This document shows, in pieces, positions 35,460 through 45,032 of a stretch of DNA of 64,000 nt. The translations under genes and the position numbers were made by a program. Origin of the DNA: Rubellimicrobium arenae. Lineage in GTDB: Bacteria > Pseudomonadota > Alphaproteobacteria > Rhodobacterales > Rhodobacteraceae. The notes beneath the pieces are model-generated. The model did no database searches, had not been told where the DNA came from, and was given only the letters and a program-made list of their open reading frames with translations. The DNA is taken from contig NZ_JAFMST010000002.1 of the NCBI RefSeq assembly GCF_017916275.1, positions 1 to 64,000 on the forward strand. The letters run 5' to 3'. Numbering within the stretch: position 1 is the first letter of the stretch; every line of letters begins with the position of its first letter.

Positions 35460-37417
35460 CAATGGTCACCAATGCTGATCCCTCTTGGGCCGCGTTCCCG
35501 TGCGCCCGGGACGCCACCAGATCCAACCTTGATGCCGGATGCCCTGGCGGTACTCTGGGTTTGGTATGATACAGCGCTGTCGGCTGGACTTCGTGCCAGG
35601 TCCTCCAGGATCACATCCGCGGCTTTCTCGGCTATCATATAGATTGAGCTCACGGGGAAGTACCCCGGCGTCCGCGGAAAGATCGACGCGTCGACGATGC
35701 GAAGGCCCGCCACCCCATAAACGCAGAAGCGGCTGTCGACGACCCCGTCCTCGAGTCTTGGTTTCATGGCGCAGGTGCCACATGCATGATGACCCCAGGC
35801 GTTATCGCGCACGTAGTTGCGAAGATCGTCATCGGACACGAGGAGGTGGCCCGGCTCTTCCTCCAGCTCCACTTGAGCCCCCATGCGATCAGCAACTTTC
35901 CGGACAAAGCGAATACCCGCGACGACCGCGTCCAGATCCTGCTCCGCACCCGGGCTGCCTTCCTCGAAGCAGTGAAACTCCACGCGAGGTTGATCGTCGG
36001 GGTTTGCCGAGCGTAGCCGGACAGTGCCCGCCGAGTTTGCCGTATAGGCCTTGAGGATGGCCCAGGTCATGTAATTCAGCTTCAGCAGCCGTTGAGCATA
36101 CCCTCGGTGATAGCCGCGGAAGTCAGCCAGAAGCGCAAAGCAAAAGAGATCGGGGACCGTGACGGTCGAACTCGACTTGATCTCGGCCGCGACCACAAGG
36201 CCATTGCTCTTGTAATTGCCCCAGCGAAACTTGTTCCAGAGCCAGAAATTGCGATCCCGGCGCGCGTATGTGACGCCGCCCAATGCGGCCCATGGCCGTT
36301 TCATGCGATAGACGACTCCGACCTCATAACGGTCCTGGAGGTTACGTCCGACCCCGCGCAGATCATGCAGCGGTGTAATCCCGTTCTCCGACAGGTGGGC
36401 GGGGTCGCCGATACCTGACAGCATGAGGAGTTGTGGGGTCGCAAACACGCCGCCCGACAGCACTATGTCATGAACAGCTTGCGCGCGTCGCATCCGGCCG
36501 CCTTGTTCGTAAACCACGCCGGCTGCACGCCCGTCGCTGACCTCGACATGGAGGACCTTGGCGCGCAGCTGAAGACTCAGCCTGTCCGGATGGCGAGCCT
36601 CGACCTCGCGCAGGCGCTCGCGCGGGCCCGACCGGGCATGATTTCGGGTGGACATCGGGGGCAGGCGGATGCCCGGTGCTCGATCGTCCCTGCGGCGGCT
36701 TTCGTTGGGGTCAAGCCGCGTCGTTTCCCAGTCCAGGCCAGCCGCCTGATAGAGATCAGCTGCCGCCCGGATCGAACCCAGAATGTGCCACCGAAGTGCT
36801 CGGTCGCGGATCGTCCGCAGGGGCATGGCCCACTCGGTCGTGAGCCATCCGTTCCACCCGTGCCCGGTCGGGTTCCAGCCGGTCAACCGAGCCAGCCAGC
36901 GCCAGGGAGTCCATCGATGACGACAGCGTTCGATCCGCTCCCAATAGCGTTGCATGTTCGATGCACGCCAGGACGGGTCGCCCATCGTCTCGGCGATGCT
37001 GTTCCAGTCCTGGTTGTTGGGCCGCACGAAGATCATCGCGTGGTGCGCGGTGCATCCCCCCAGCCCACAGGCGCGGGGATAGAGGACACCGTCGCGATCC
37101 CGGTCATACCGCCAGTTCCGTTTCTGGCGCGCGTCATCGCTGTAGTATCGGACCCAAAGATCGCGCCGGAGCGCCGAGTGCTCGGAAGCGAAGGCGTGAA
37201 AGGCAGGCACCTGGTAATCGTCGCAGAGCGCACGGTCCGCATCCGGAGCGAGTCCCGGGTCGGCCGGGTCGGGACCAGCCTCCAAGACGAGGACCCGCTG
37301 CCCCTCCTCGGCGAGGCGCGCCGCAACGACGGCGCCGGCGGCCCCGGCACCGACAACGATCACGTCGTAAAGCCCTGCGTCCTCGTAAGGTTGATCAAAG
37401 GCGGAGGAGATAGGCAA
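35408..37417 (-). CDS. GMC-family FAD-dependent oxidoreductase
   Basis: Encodes 669 aa. It has FAD-binding VVGAGAAGAVVAARLAE (about 21-37) with the Glu of LVLEAGP, the GMC block YPRACGLGGCTAHHAMI and the active-site His region WGHHACGTCAMKP, followed by DASIFPRTPGYFPVSSIYMI. The start is a TTG at 37417 with AAGGAGG seven bases upstream, and the gene overlaps the cytochrome stop by 23 bases. It probably oxidises an alcohol or related group and passes electrons to the adjacent cytochrome c. A C-terminal tail of about 50 residues beyond the family end overlaps the convergent gene. Confidence 0.9.
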   Translation of the reverse strand: MPISSAFDQPYEDAGLYDVIVVGAGAAGAVVAARLAEEGQRVLVLEAGPDPADPGLAPDADRALCDDYQVPAFHAFASEHSALRRDLWVRYYSDDARQKRNWRYDRDRDGVLYPRACGLGGCTAHHAMIFVRPNNQDWNSIAETMGDPSWRASNMQRYWERIERCRHRWTPWRWLARLTGWNPTGHGWNGWLTTEWAMPLRTIRDRALRWHILGSIRAAADLYQAAGLDWETTRLDPNESRRRDDRAPGIRLPPMSTRNHARSGPRERLREVEARHPDRLSLQLRAKVLHVEVSDGRAAGVVYEQGGRMRRAQAVHDIVLSGGVFATPQLLMLSGIGDPAHLSENGITPLHDLRGVGRNLQDRYEVGVVYRMKRPWAALGGVTYARRDRNFWLWNKFRWGNYKSNGLVVAAEIKSSSTVTVPDLFCFALLADFRGYHRGYAQRLLKLNYMTWAILKAYTANSAGTVRLRSANPDDQPRVEFHCFEEGSPGAEQDLDAVVAGIRFVRKVADRMGAQVELEEEPGHLLVSDDDLRNYVRDNAWGHHACGTCAMKPRLEDGVVDSRFCVYGVAGLRIVDASIFPRTPGYFPVSSIYMIAEKAADVILEDLARSPADSAVSYQTQSTARASGIKVGSGGVPGARERGPRGISIGDHCQWLPGAALSGGSTATP

Positions 37418-40313
37418 TCAGCGCCTCCTTGTCCTCGGCGCTGAGTTGAGCTCCAAAGGTATGACCGCGGTTGACGACGTAGTCCGGGCATTTGCTGAGC
37501 CCGACCAACGCGTCGACCAATCCACGTTCGCGCACGACGTTCTGGGCATGCTGAAGCACAGCGGGATCGGCGAGTTCGTCAGGAGAGCACTGGCCGCCCA
37601 AGTCGCTCAGCGCACCACGAATGGTCCAACCGGCCGAAAGCACCTTCCAGGCGTGCGCCCATGTCACGGACTCGTCGTTGTCAGGCAGGAGTTCACTGTT
37701 AGCGAGCGCATTAACAGGAAAGCCTTCGGGGAAAGGTCCGATTTCGATCCCGCCCTCGGGCGTCACGGCCCAAGGCGCCAGCCAACTGAGCACGCCACTC
37801 CACCGTCTGATCAACTCCGGCGCATAACCCGGCGGGACCATCAGGCAGGACGGTGCCGTCGTGCGGTAGATGTACCCGGGGACGGGCGCAGCCGTCCCGT
37901 CATCGGTCAGGCGCAACTCCGGCGAGAGCATTTGGCGTATCGAGTGCTGGAACGTAGAGACGCGGTTCTCGGTGCAAGGTAGGTACGGGTTGTTCGGATC
38001 CTCCGACGGGCAAGAAGCTGGGCCGTAGACTTGGTCTCCCCGATCGGCAGGAGAGCCGAGGGCATCTGTGACCTGGGCTCGGCCGTCAGCACCTGAACGT
38101 GGCTCGGAGCTTTCCGATGCATCTCCCTGTTCAAGGCTTGCGGTGGCGCCCTCCTGGCTGCCTGCGGCTCCATAGGAGGCCGGACCATCGTAGCGCGGGT
38201 CATGACCTACCGAGTTGTTGAGAAGGTAAGGCGCAGTCGACCAAAGGCTCACAAGAGAGGCGGGTCGGATGTAGCCGCGTCCATTCCCAAGCGACTGGAA
38301 ATTGCTGGTGCTGCCCGACTCGGGGTGATGCACGACCACCTCCCCCGGCGGGGGCAGGGACTTGTAGGTCGACGAGGTGAAGTTGTCCCAGATGTCACCC
38401 TTGAGGCCGTTCGTCGCGATCGCGCTGCATGTATTGGTGCCAAGAACGTCAATGGGTACCCGGCGCTCTGTCGAGAGATAGTTCCCGTCCAGGAACGTTT
38501 CGCGGCCCGCAGCATCCGTTGCGCCCATGAGCGCCACCATATCCGCCTTGAAGCTGTCGGATTGCGCCCAGGTCCAGAACCGATCCCAGCACAGGCGGTA
38601 ATTGGGACCTGATCCGCCCCCCTCACACTCGCCTTGGTCCACGCCAAAGGCGGGATCGGGCGCGGGTTGTTTGCTTGAATGACAAGCTGCGCAGTTCTCG
38701 GCGAAGACGATCTTGCCGCGCTCGGCCGCTTCCGCAGACGACTGTTCCGCCAAGATCTCGCGGCCCCCCGGCGCGTCCTCCAGGTGGTCGGCGCGAGCGG
38801 TAACGAGGAAGAAGATCGCCATGTCGATGGATTGGGCCTCGGTCGCCTGCCAGTACACCGAGTTCCGCTGGGCATCCTCGATCCGGATCGGAGAGATCCT
38901 TTGCCCACCGAAGAAGGCTCGGAAGTGCAACAGCCATTCCTCGCTAAACAGTCCGATGTTCAGGTAAACGCGGTTCAGAGCGCCGAGGGTGCCCACGCTG
39001 TCGGCGCCGTCCTTGAGAACCCGCATGGACGCAACCCGCCCTGTGTCCTCGTCGAACAGCGAGGTGAGCGCCGCGTTCTGCCTGAACTCCTCAAAGCTCC
39101 CGAACTGCAGGTTGGCACGCTCGTCACCCTGGAGCACCTCATGCCCGAGATGCCTCGCCAATTCGAGACGCGCAGCAACCTCGTAGACCGCGTTCATCGT
39201 ACGGGGGTTGTTCATATAGTCCGACGAGACCAAGGAGGTGTCCAGCGAACCCGGCGGGTTGGTATGAAACAGCTGGTAAAGGAAGTTGCTCTCGTTCGGT
39301 GAAGGCACGTCGGGCTCAGAGCGTGGACGGGTGTTCCAGAAGAAGACGCGATCGACCCAGAAATACTGAGCGCCAGGGTTCGACGTCAGTTCGCGCCACT
39401 CTGGTGCTTCGATGTTGTCCGGTGGGTCGATCGGGTTTGGTCCGACATGACAAAAGGCGCAGGACATCCCTACACGGTACGGTCGCACAAGGTCGGCATC
39501 GTCATAGTAACTCGGATCCGTATAGTAGCGCTCAGGATCCCATGCCGCCGCCGCCTCGGCATCGAAGTCAGGGTTGGGGAACAGCCGCAAGCCCAGCACG
39601 CCGGTGGGTTCGCCGTAATATGACCCGACAGGCAGTGCGCCATCATCGGTTGACTCGGGATACTCCGCCGCGATGGGCGTCGGCTTACCGCGAGCCCCGA
39701 TCCTCACACCCGGATAGGCTTCGGGGTCCGCGAAGGGGTCCGGTCCGCAAGTGGCATCACGTTGGTCCAGCCAAAGGCCAAAGCGCGCAGGGTCGGGTCC
39801 CTCAGGCGCGCCAAAGCAGGGCTCGTTGACGAGACCGAGATAGCGGAAACGGTTCTCGCGTCCGTAGGCCTGGCTGGGGTGAGACGAAATTATTTTGAGC
39901 AGGTCAAATGAGCCGAGCGCCTTGCGCGCCGCAAAGTCCCAAAACCGATCGTTGCCGCCCGTCCAGACCAACCACATGTTCTGGCCGCGGACAGCGCGGT
40001 CGCGCACCTCGTCGTTGGAAAGGCGAGTGAGGGTGGCGACTTCACGGATCTCCGAAGGCTCGTCTTGACCTCGCTCAGGGGCACGAAGAAGACCCTTGTC
40101 CATCTCGACGAAATAAGGGTCTGATGCACCGCGGAAGTCGTTGATGGACAGGCTGGCAAGCTTGGCCTCGTCCTCAACCGTGCCGAACTCGTCAGTCGGG
40201 GCCATGATAAGTGCGCGGACGGCCAACACCAGAAACAGCGCCACAAGGAACGCAAGCAAGCCGAGGCCGCTGACGATCCAAAATAGGATGCGCCCAACTC
40301 GGGTTATCAGCAT
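37395..40313 (-). CDS. Membrane-anchored di-haem c-type cytochrome
   Basis: Encodes 972 aa with GGAGGG before the ATG. An N-terminal transmembrane segment (about 8-32) anchors the rest in the periplasm. Two haem-c sites are visible: CAFCH (about 284) and CAACH (about 540), each with downstream Met candidates. The region between and after is long and unlike simple cytochromes; the C-terminal half resembles the peroxidase/large-cytochrome class. The acidic Ser/Glu-rich insert around 725-760 is probably a linker. It is coupled to the GMC gene, a common pairing in which the cytochrome is the electron acceptor. Confidence 0.87.
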   Translation of the reverse strand: MLITRVGRILFWIVSGLGLLAFLVALFLVLAVRALIMAPTDEFGTVEDEAKLASLSINDFRGASDPYFVEMDKGLLRAPERGQDEPSEIREVATLTRLSNDEVRDRAVRGQNMWLVWTGGNDRFWDFAARKALGSFDLLKIISSHPSQAYGRENRFRYLGLVNEPCFGAPEGPDPARFGLWLDQRDATCGPDPFADPEAYPGVRIGARGKPTPIAAEYPESTDDGALPVGSYYGEPTGVLGLRLFPNPDFDAEAAAAWDPERYYTDPSYYDDADLVRPYRVGMSCAFCHVGPNPIDPPDNIEAPEWRELTSNPGAQYFWVDRVFFWNTRPRSEPDVPSPNESNFLYQLFHTNPPGSLDTSLVSSDYMNNPRTMNAVYEVAARLELARHLGHEVLQGDERANLQFGSFEEFRQNAALTSLFDEDTGRVASMRVLKDGADSVGTLGALNRVYLNIGLFSEEWLLHFRAFFGGQRISPIRIEDAQRNSVYWQATEAQSIDMAIFFLVTARADHLEDAPGGREILAEQSSAEAAERGKIVFAENCAACHSSKQPAPDPAFGVDQGECEGGGSGPNYRLCWDRFWTWAQSDSFKADMVALMGATDAAGRETFLDGNYLSTERRVPIDVLGTNTCSAIATNGLKGDIWDNFTSSTYKSLPPPGEVVVHHPESGSTSNFQSLGNGRGYIRPASLVSLWSTAPYLLNNSVGHDPRYDGPASYGAAGSQEGATASLEQGDASESSEPRSGADGRAQVTDALGSPADRGDQVYGPASCPSEDPNNPYLPCTENRVSTFQHSIRQMLSPELRLTDDGTAAPVPGYIYRTTAPSCLMVPPGYAPELIRRWSGVLSWLAPWAVTPEGGIEIGPFPEGFPVNALANSELLPDNDESVTWAHAWKVLSAGWTIRGALSDLGGQCSPDELADPAVLQHAQNVVRERGLVDALVGLSKCPDYVVNRGHTFGAQLSAEDKEALIAYLLRL

Positions 40314-40990
40314 AGCGTTTCCCTCCGCACCGTGGCATTCATGGGTGAGCGGAAGCTACGTTCTCCTCGACGGAACACAGGTCGGCGTCACGACGCGTTC
40401 GTTGCCAGCAGGTCGGAACCGCTTATCTGCGCTCTGGTTGGATTCTAGGCGTATGCATTTCCACTCCAGGTTGATGTTACCTGTAGTCAGCATTCGGACC
40501 TTAATGGACTCGGGAGGTTGCCTCCCATGACCGAACCCGATCCCTTGGTTCTCAGTATGACGCGGACCATGAAAAACTGCAACAATGTCTCGTTGAACTC
40601 AGCCGCCCTTCATCTTTGATGCCGCCGATGTGCTCAGACATCCCTGGGATCAACATTCGTAACGCCTTGGCCTTGCCGTCGACCCATTCCTAAGTTGTTC
40701 GGGGACTGCGGAAGGCGGCTTCGCTGAGTCTTTGACCCTGGCGGCCTTGCGATCAGTTACCCGAAAGACGCTCTCTGATTGGTCGAGCAGTAAGATTTGT
40801 CGTAGCCTGCTCACGATCGACCGGGAACTTTGGCCTGAGTTCCCACCTCTCAGGGAGGCGCAAGCTACACATCATTGAAAGGATCTCGCCTGCGGCGAGC
40901 CTTGAAAAGCCTCCTCGGTTTGCGGCGAAAGCAAGAACGGATCCGAACTCACCCGCCGAGACTGCCAGATTGTCCACAGCAGCGAGCATT
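40314..40990. other. Intergenic region upstream of the cytochrome, no gene seen
   Basis: About 680 bases between the start of the cytochrome gene and the first IS5 element. No frame is convincing. It should contain the promoter of the cytochrome-GMC operon. Confidence 0.45.
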
Positions 40991-41763
40991 GTAGCCTCCA
41001 GACGCACCACAGCAGCCAAGAAATGACGGCGGGGGCGGCGCGATGGCGAACAGGGAGAGGTCACCACAGCGGGGGGTGCGCAGGGCAACGCCACGCCGAT
41101 CCTTCAGCCAAGCAAAGGCGTGTTCGATCCGGCAGCGCTTCTGGTAGAGCTTGCGGTTGTGGGGGGCGGGGCGCTTCCGTTTGCTGCGGGCGGGGAGACA
41201 GACCCGGACGCCACGGGCGTTCGGCTCATCCCGCAGCCAGTCGGCGTTATGGCCCTTGTCGCCCAGCAACCTCTTGGCGCGTGGCATCTGGGCCAGGCGC
41301 ACCAGGGCGCCCTTGGCGTCGCTCATCTGACCAGGGCACAGGAAGAAAGTCAGCGGCCGCCCGCGTCCGTCGCCGACCCTGGGCAGCGTCGCGTCCAGGC
41401 CGCCCTTGGTGCGCCCGACCGCCCTCGGGCGGAGTCCCCTTGTCTCAGGCGTGCCGCCGTTCGGTGCGCCTTCAGGTGCGGGCTGTCCCTCATGAGGGTC
41501 TCCCCCTCTGCCCCGGGCTTGGCCAGGTCACGGAAGACGCGAGCGAACACCCCCAGACGGGACCACCGGACGAAGTGGCTATAGACGGTCTTATGTGGCC
41601 CATAGATGGCCGGAGCATCCTGCCAGCGCAGGCCATTGCGCAAGACGAACAGGATCCCACTCAAGACTCTCCGGTCGTCCACCCGCGGCTTGCCCCGGGA
41701 CGTGGGAACGTGCAGCCGGAGCCGCTCCCCCTGCTGCTCGCTCAACCAGAACCGCCCGCTCAT
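40949..41763 (-). pseudogene. IS5/IS427 transposase of element A (two frames), degenerate end
   Basis: OrfA begins at ATG 41763 (MSGRFWLSEQQ) and includes the first catalytic Asp in LMRDSPHLKAH. OrfB carries LLGDKGHNADWL with the second Asp and RCRIEHAFAWLKD with the Glu, in another frame, as expected for a frameshifted IS427 transposase. The C-terminus has lost its normal stop and runs out of the element to 40949 (AIAPPPPSF...). Activity is doubtful. Confidence 0.75.
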
Positions 41764-41836
41764 TACGCCCTCCGGAAGCCGGGCCGCGTCCATCAGCCAA
41801 GCCGCTGAAAGGCCAGAGCGGTTGCAGGTCCGGAGC
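40995..41836 (-). mobile_element. IS5-family (IS427 group) element A, leftward
   Basis: 842 bp. The right terminus (read leftward) is GCTCCGGACCTGCAACCG and the left terminus CCTCCAGACGC, matching the ends of element B with several changes. It is flanked by GTAG at 40991-40994 and CTAG at 41837-41840. CTAG is the usual target of this group, and the left flank is mutated by one base. The ORFs are diverged from element B (several substitutions, an extended end), so this copy is the older one. Confidence 0.85.
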
Positions 41837-41840
41837 CTAG

Positions 41841-42681
41841 GGTCCAGACCTTTAACCGGTCTGGCCTTTCAGCGGCTTGGCTGATTCACGCGGCCCGGCT
41901 TCCGGAGGGTGGCATGGGCGGTCAGTTCTGGTTGAGCGACGAACAGGTGGAGCGGCTGAGGCCGCACTTCCCGAAGGTGCGGGACAAGCCGCGGGTGGAC
42001 GACCGCCGGGTGCTGAGCGGTATCCTTCATGTTCTGCGCAACGGCCTGCGCTGGCAGGATGCCCCGGCCGTCTACGGGCCGCACAAGACCCTGTACAACC
42101 GCTTTGCGCGCTGGTCGCGTCTCGGGGTGTTCGCCCGTATCTTCCGCGACCTGGCCAAGCCCGGCCCGGACGGTGACACGATCATGATCGACAGCACCCA
42201 TCTGAAGGCCCACCGAACGGCGGCGAGCCTCAGAAAAGGGGGCTCTGCCCGAGGGCGATCGGCCGCACGAAGGGCGGCCTCAACTCCAAGCTCCACATGG
42301 TCAGTGACGGCAAAGGCCGGCCGCTGACCTTCTTCCTGTCCCCCGGCCAGATGAGCGACGCCACAGGTGCCCTGGTGCTCCTGGCGCAGCTTCCGCCCGC
42401 AAAGCGCCTGCTCGGCGACAAGGGCTACGACGCCGACTGGCTGCGCGATGAGCTGAAAGCCCGCGACCTGCGCGTCTGCATCCCCGGCCGGCGAGGACGC
42501 CTCCATCCCGCACGCCACAACAAGCGCCTCTACAGGACACGCTGCCGCATCGAGAACGCCTTTGCCCGCCTGAAGGACTGGCGCGGCATCGCCATGCGCT
42601 ACACACGGTGCGGAGATCTCTTCCTCTCCGCCATCGCCCTCGCCGCCACCGTCATCTTCTGGTTGGCGTAACGAGTCTCGA
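41841..42681 (+). mobile_element. IS5-family (IS427 group) element B, rightward
   Basis: 841 bp. The left end GGTCCAGACC and the complement of the right end GGTCGAGACTC are imperfect inverted repeats. It is flanked by direct CTAG copies at 41837-41840 and 42682-42685, a clean target-site duplication. It lies head to head with element A, and the two share the CTAG at 41837. Confidence 0.9.
41914..42671 (+). CDS. IS5/IS427 transposase of element B, OrfA-OrfB by programmed frameshift
   Basis: OrfA (41914-42327) has MGGQFWLSDEQ at the start and IMIDSTHLKAHRTA with the first Asp. OrfB (to 42671) contains IGRTKGGLNSKLHMV, LLGDKGYDADWL (second Asp) and RCRIENAFARLKDW (Glu). The frames join near a slippery AAAAGGGGG run at about 42234-42242, the usual IS427 frameshift signal. 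Motifs are intact, so the element may be active. Confidence 0.88.
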
Positions 42682-42921
42682 CCCTAGGGACCTGCCCGTC
42701 TCCAGCTAAATCCTTTGAAGGAACTCGACGCTGCGGTTTCAACCGGCTCGGCCGTCCTCGTTGCGCGTGTCGGCCTATTCGATGGGCTAATCGCACAGGC
42801 GATGTCACATGAGCACGGCTGCGCTGAGCGGAGTATCTGGATTTCCAGGATGGCCTGGCGCCTAGACCATTCAAAAAGCCTAAAACTTACTTCTATCCAG
42901 AAAGTCAAGATTGTGATACTC

Positions 42922-42927
42922 TATAAT
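42922..42927 (+). promoter_or_regulatory. Consensus -10 hexamer upstream of the small peptide gene
   Basis: A perfect TATAAT occurs 37 bases before the ATG at 42964, inside an AT-rich patch that contrasts with the surrounding GC-rich DNA. No good -35 is seen at 16-18 bases. It is a plausible start for the 42964-46109 operon. Confidence 0.35.
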
Positions 42928-42963
42928 CACTGCGATCAACGAATCTTTCGGAGGATCGACATC

Positions 42964-43095
42964 ATGGCCTCTTCCCTTCTAGTTCGGGCAGGCCTTTGCT
43001 TGGCGCTTATGTTTGCGCTGGCGGCGGCCTTGCTCCCCGTTGATGCCGGGGCGCAGCAGGCACCCTGCAATCCGGCGGTCCAGACCTGCACCTAA
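42964..43095 (+). CDS. Tiny secreted peptide precursor with two cysteines
   Basis: Encodes 43 aa from ATG 42964, with GGAGG ten bases upstream. Residues 1-30 form a classical Sec signal (positive start, a long hydrophobic stretch LCLALMFALAAALL, then AGA). Cleavage after AGA would leave a 13-residue product, QQAPCNPAVQTCT, with Cys35 and Cys42 able to form a disulphide ring. It is followed 37 bases later by a polytopic membrane protein gene. The role could be a signal, a structural peptide or a small envelope protein; none is established. Confidence 0.6.
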   Translation: MASSLLVRAGLCLALMFALAAALLPVDAGAQQAPCNPAVQTCT

Positions 43096-43132
43096 TCCCT
43101 TAGCGCCCAGCACGGGACGACGGTAGGCACAC

Positions 43133-45028
43133 ATGCACGATTACGCCGTGGCCCTGCTCTTCGGAGCGGTAATTGTAGTCGTTTTTGCCTGGGATCAGTT
43201 CAACCGACCCTCCTACGAGACGTCGCGCGAGTTGACCCGGCTCGTGGAACTGCTGACGCCGTCACGGATGCGGCGGCGCACCGTCTACTGGCGGGCTTAT
43301 TCGTTCTACGCCGGCATCCTCCTCGTCGTCTACGCGACGCTCTGTGCCTATGGCTCGCTACTCGCGCCGGCGCTTGGCCTCCAGTTGCCCGGACTTGGGA
43401 GCCCCCCCGAGATCGGGGCGAGCGAGTTGCCGCTGCTTAGCCGGGCCGCCGGCGAGGCTGCCGTCAGCGGTTATGATCCGGAAGCGGTCGTGGCGCAGCC
43501 ACAGGTCCTGGGGCGCCAAGGGACAAGATCGGGCGTTAGCGGCAACCCAGCGGTGCCGCTCTTTGTCAGCCTTGTCATCGTGGGTCTTGCGCCAAGCGTG
43601 CCGATTCTTCAGCGCTTCGAAGAGAAGATCCGCTTCGGTGCGCATCGCCTATCGGGGATTCCGACGCGCCTTGTCCGCGGCGGTCGGCGCCTGCGAATGA
43701 AGCCGATGAATGTCGGAACAGCCGGGCTCCTGATCCCGCCCCGGGACTGGCAGCGCCTTGAGACCTATCCGTTGCGCGCGGCAGAGGCTGGTCTCTCGGA
43801 GGCCGCAGACTTTCGCGAGGACATGACGAAGGTTTTCGCTATACGCGCTTGGGTGCTTCAGGAGCGGCTCTCGCTCGGTGACAGCGTCGCACGCGAGAAT
43901 TTGGCGCAACTCGAAGGCGAGCTCACCCACAGCATCAACCGGCTCGTCTTCACGCTCGACACCCTTTCCGGCTTCGAGGCAGCCCATGGGGCGGGGGCCG
44001 CGATCGAGCCCGAGAACCTCAGGGCTGCTTGGGAAGCCGCGACGAAGGAAGCCGCGCAGCTCTGCACTGACCTCTGCATGCTGGTTATGCTGTATGTCGA
44101 GCATGGCGTCCTTCCCACGGACGACGATGCAGAGCGGCTCGGCTGGGGCGCCGAGCCCGACGCCGGGGCCCCTGACGGCGCCCGACAGAAGGCGGAGGCG
44201 GAACGGCGGCTCATCCGCCTTCTCAGTGACGCGGCCCGGTATGTTGACCGTGAAAACGTCGGCATCGTGGTCTGGGTCCGCGCCACGGCAGCGGTTCTCC
44301 TTGTCGCCTTCCTGTACGGCGTGCTCGGCCGCCCCGAAAGTGCGTCAGCGACCGGGCCATCGCTCGCGGGGGGCAACCCACTGGCGCTCGGCTTCCTTTT
44401 GGCCATGTCGGCGATGCTCACCTACGCCCTCGCGCTCCTTGTCGCAATCAGCTGGCAGCAGAGCGCCTATCAGTCGGGCGCCTGGCCCAACCCGTTCACC
44501 GATCATTGGGTGCGCTGGCTGCCGCAACTCGCCGGCGTCTTCGTCATGTCGGGGCTAGCAGCCGCGGTGTGTGTGGTCGGCTACAACATATACGCGACCA
44601 TTGCGACCGTCGGCTTGGAGAAGGTCCTCGCCAATTGGAGCGGCGTCCTGTTCTATGCGATCGCCTATGAGGGTCCACGCATCGTGCTTGGCCCGGCTCT
44701 CGGGATCAGCCTGTTGCTGCTCATCGACGCCTGGCGCGGCGGCGCGCGCGGCGAGGTCTGGCTGCCTCGCCTTCCTTACTTCATCGGCGCAGTGATGTTT
44801 GTGCTCGGTGCCGTTTCCCGACTGCTGGTCTCACAGGTCGCGGCGGGGAGCGCGACCGACTTCAGCCTTCTCAGCGTAGCGGTGCTCGGTCGGGCGCTCG
44901 CGGCGGGCATTGTCGCAGGGCTGATCGGACTTGCCGCCGCCATTTTCGTGCGCGCCACGCTCAGGGTCGAATTTGCTCGCGCCAAAGAGCCGCGCAGCGG
45001 CGACGGCGCCCTCCAGCCAGCGGAGTGA
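43133..45028 (+). CDS. Uncharacterised polytopic inner-membrane protein
   Basis: Encodes 631 aa. Hydrophobic segments are seen near residues 5-20 (YAVALLFGAVIVVVFAW), 55-80, 140-155 and then six or so in the C-terminal third (from about 385), giving about nine membrane segments. Two soluble loops lie between: a charged cytoplasmic-looking block (about 190-330, rich in Glu/Ala/Leu helices) and a short acidic loop. No family is recognised. It lies between the secreted peptide and a periplasmic binding-protein-like gene; the ATG of the latter is 4 bases past its stop. Confidence 0.75.
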   Translation: MHDYAVALLFGAVIVVVFAWDQFNRPSYETSRELTRLVELLTPSRMRRRTVYWRAYSFYAGILLVVYATLCAYGSLLAPALGLQLPGLGSPPEIGASELPLLSRAAGEAAVSGYDPEAVVAQPQVLGRQGTRSGVSGNPAVPLFVSLVIVGLAPSVPILQRFEEKIRFGAHRLSGIPTRLVRGGRRLRMKPMNVGTAGLLIPPRDWQRLETYPLRAAEAGLSEAADFREDMTKVFAIRAWVLQERLSLGDSVARENLAQLEGELTHSINRLVFTLDTLSGFEAAHGAGAAIEPENLRAAWEAATKEAAQLCTDLCMLVMLYVEHGVLPTDDDAERLGWGAEPDAGAPDGARQKAEAERRLIRLLSDAARYVDRENVGIVVWVRATAAVLLVAFLYGVLGRPESASATGPSLAGGNPLALGFLLAMSAMLTYALALLVAISWQQSAYQSGAWPNPFTDHWVRWLPQLAGVFVMSGLAAAVCVVGYNIYATIATVGLEKVLANWSGVLFYAIAYEGPRIVLGPALGISLLLLIDAWRGGARGEVWLPRLPYFIGAVMFVLGAVSRLLVSQVAAGSATDFSLLSVAVLGRALAAGIVAGLIGLAAAIFVRATLRVEFARAKEPRSGDGALQPAE

Positions 45029-45032
45029 CGCG

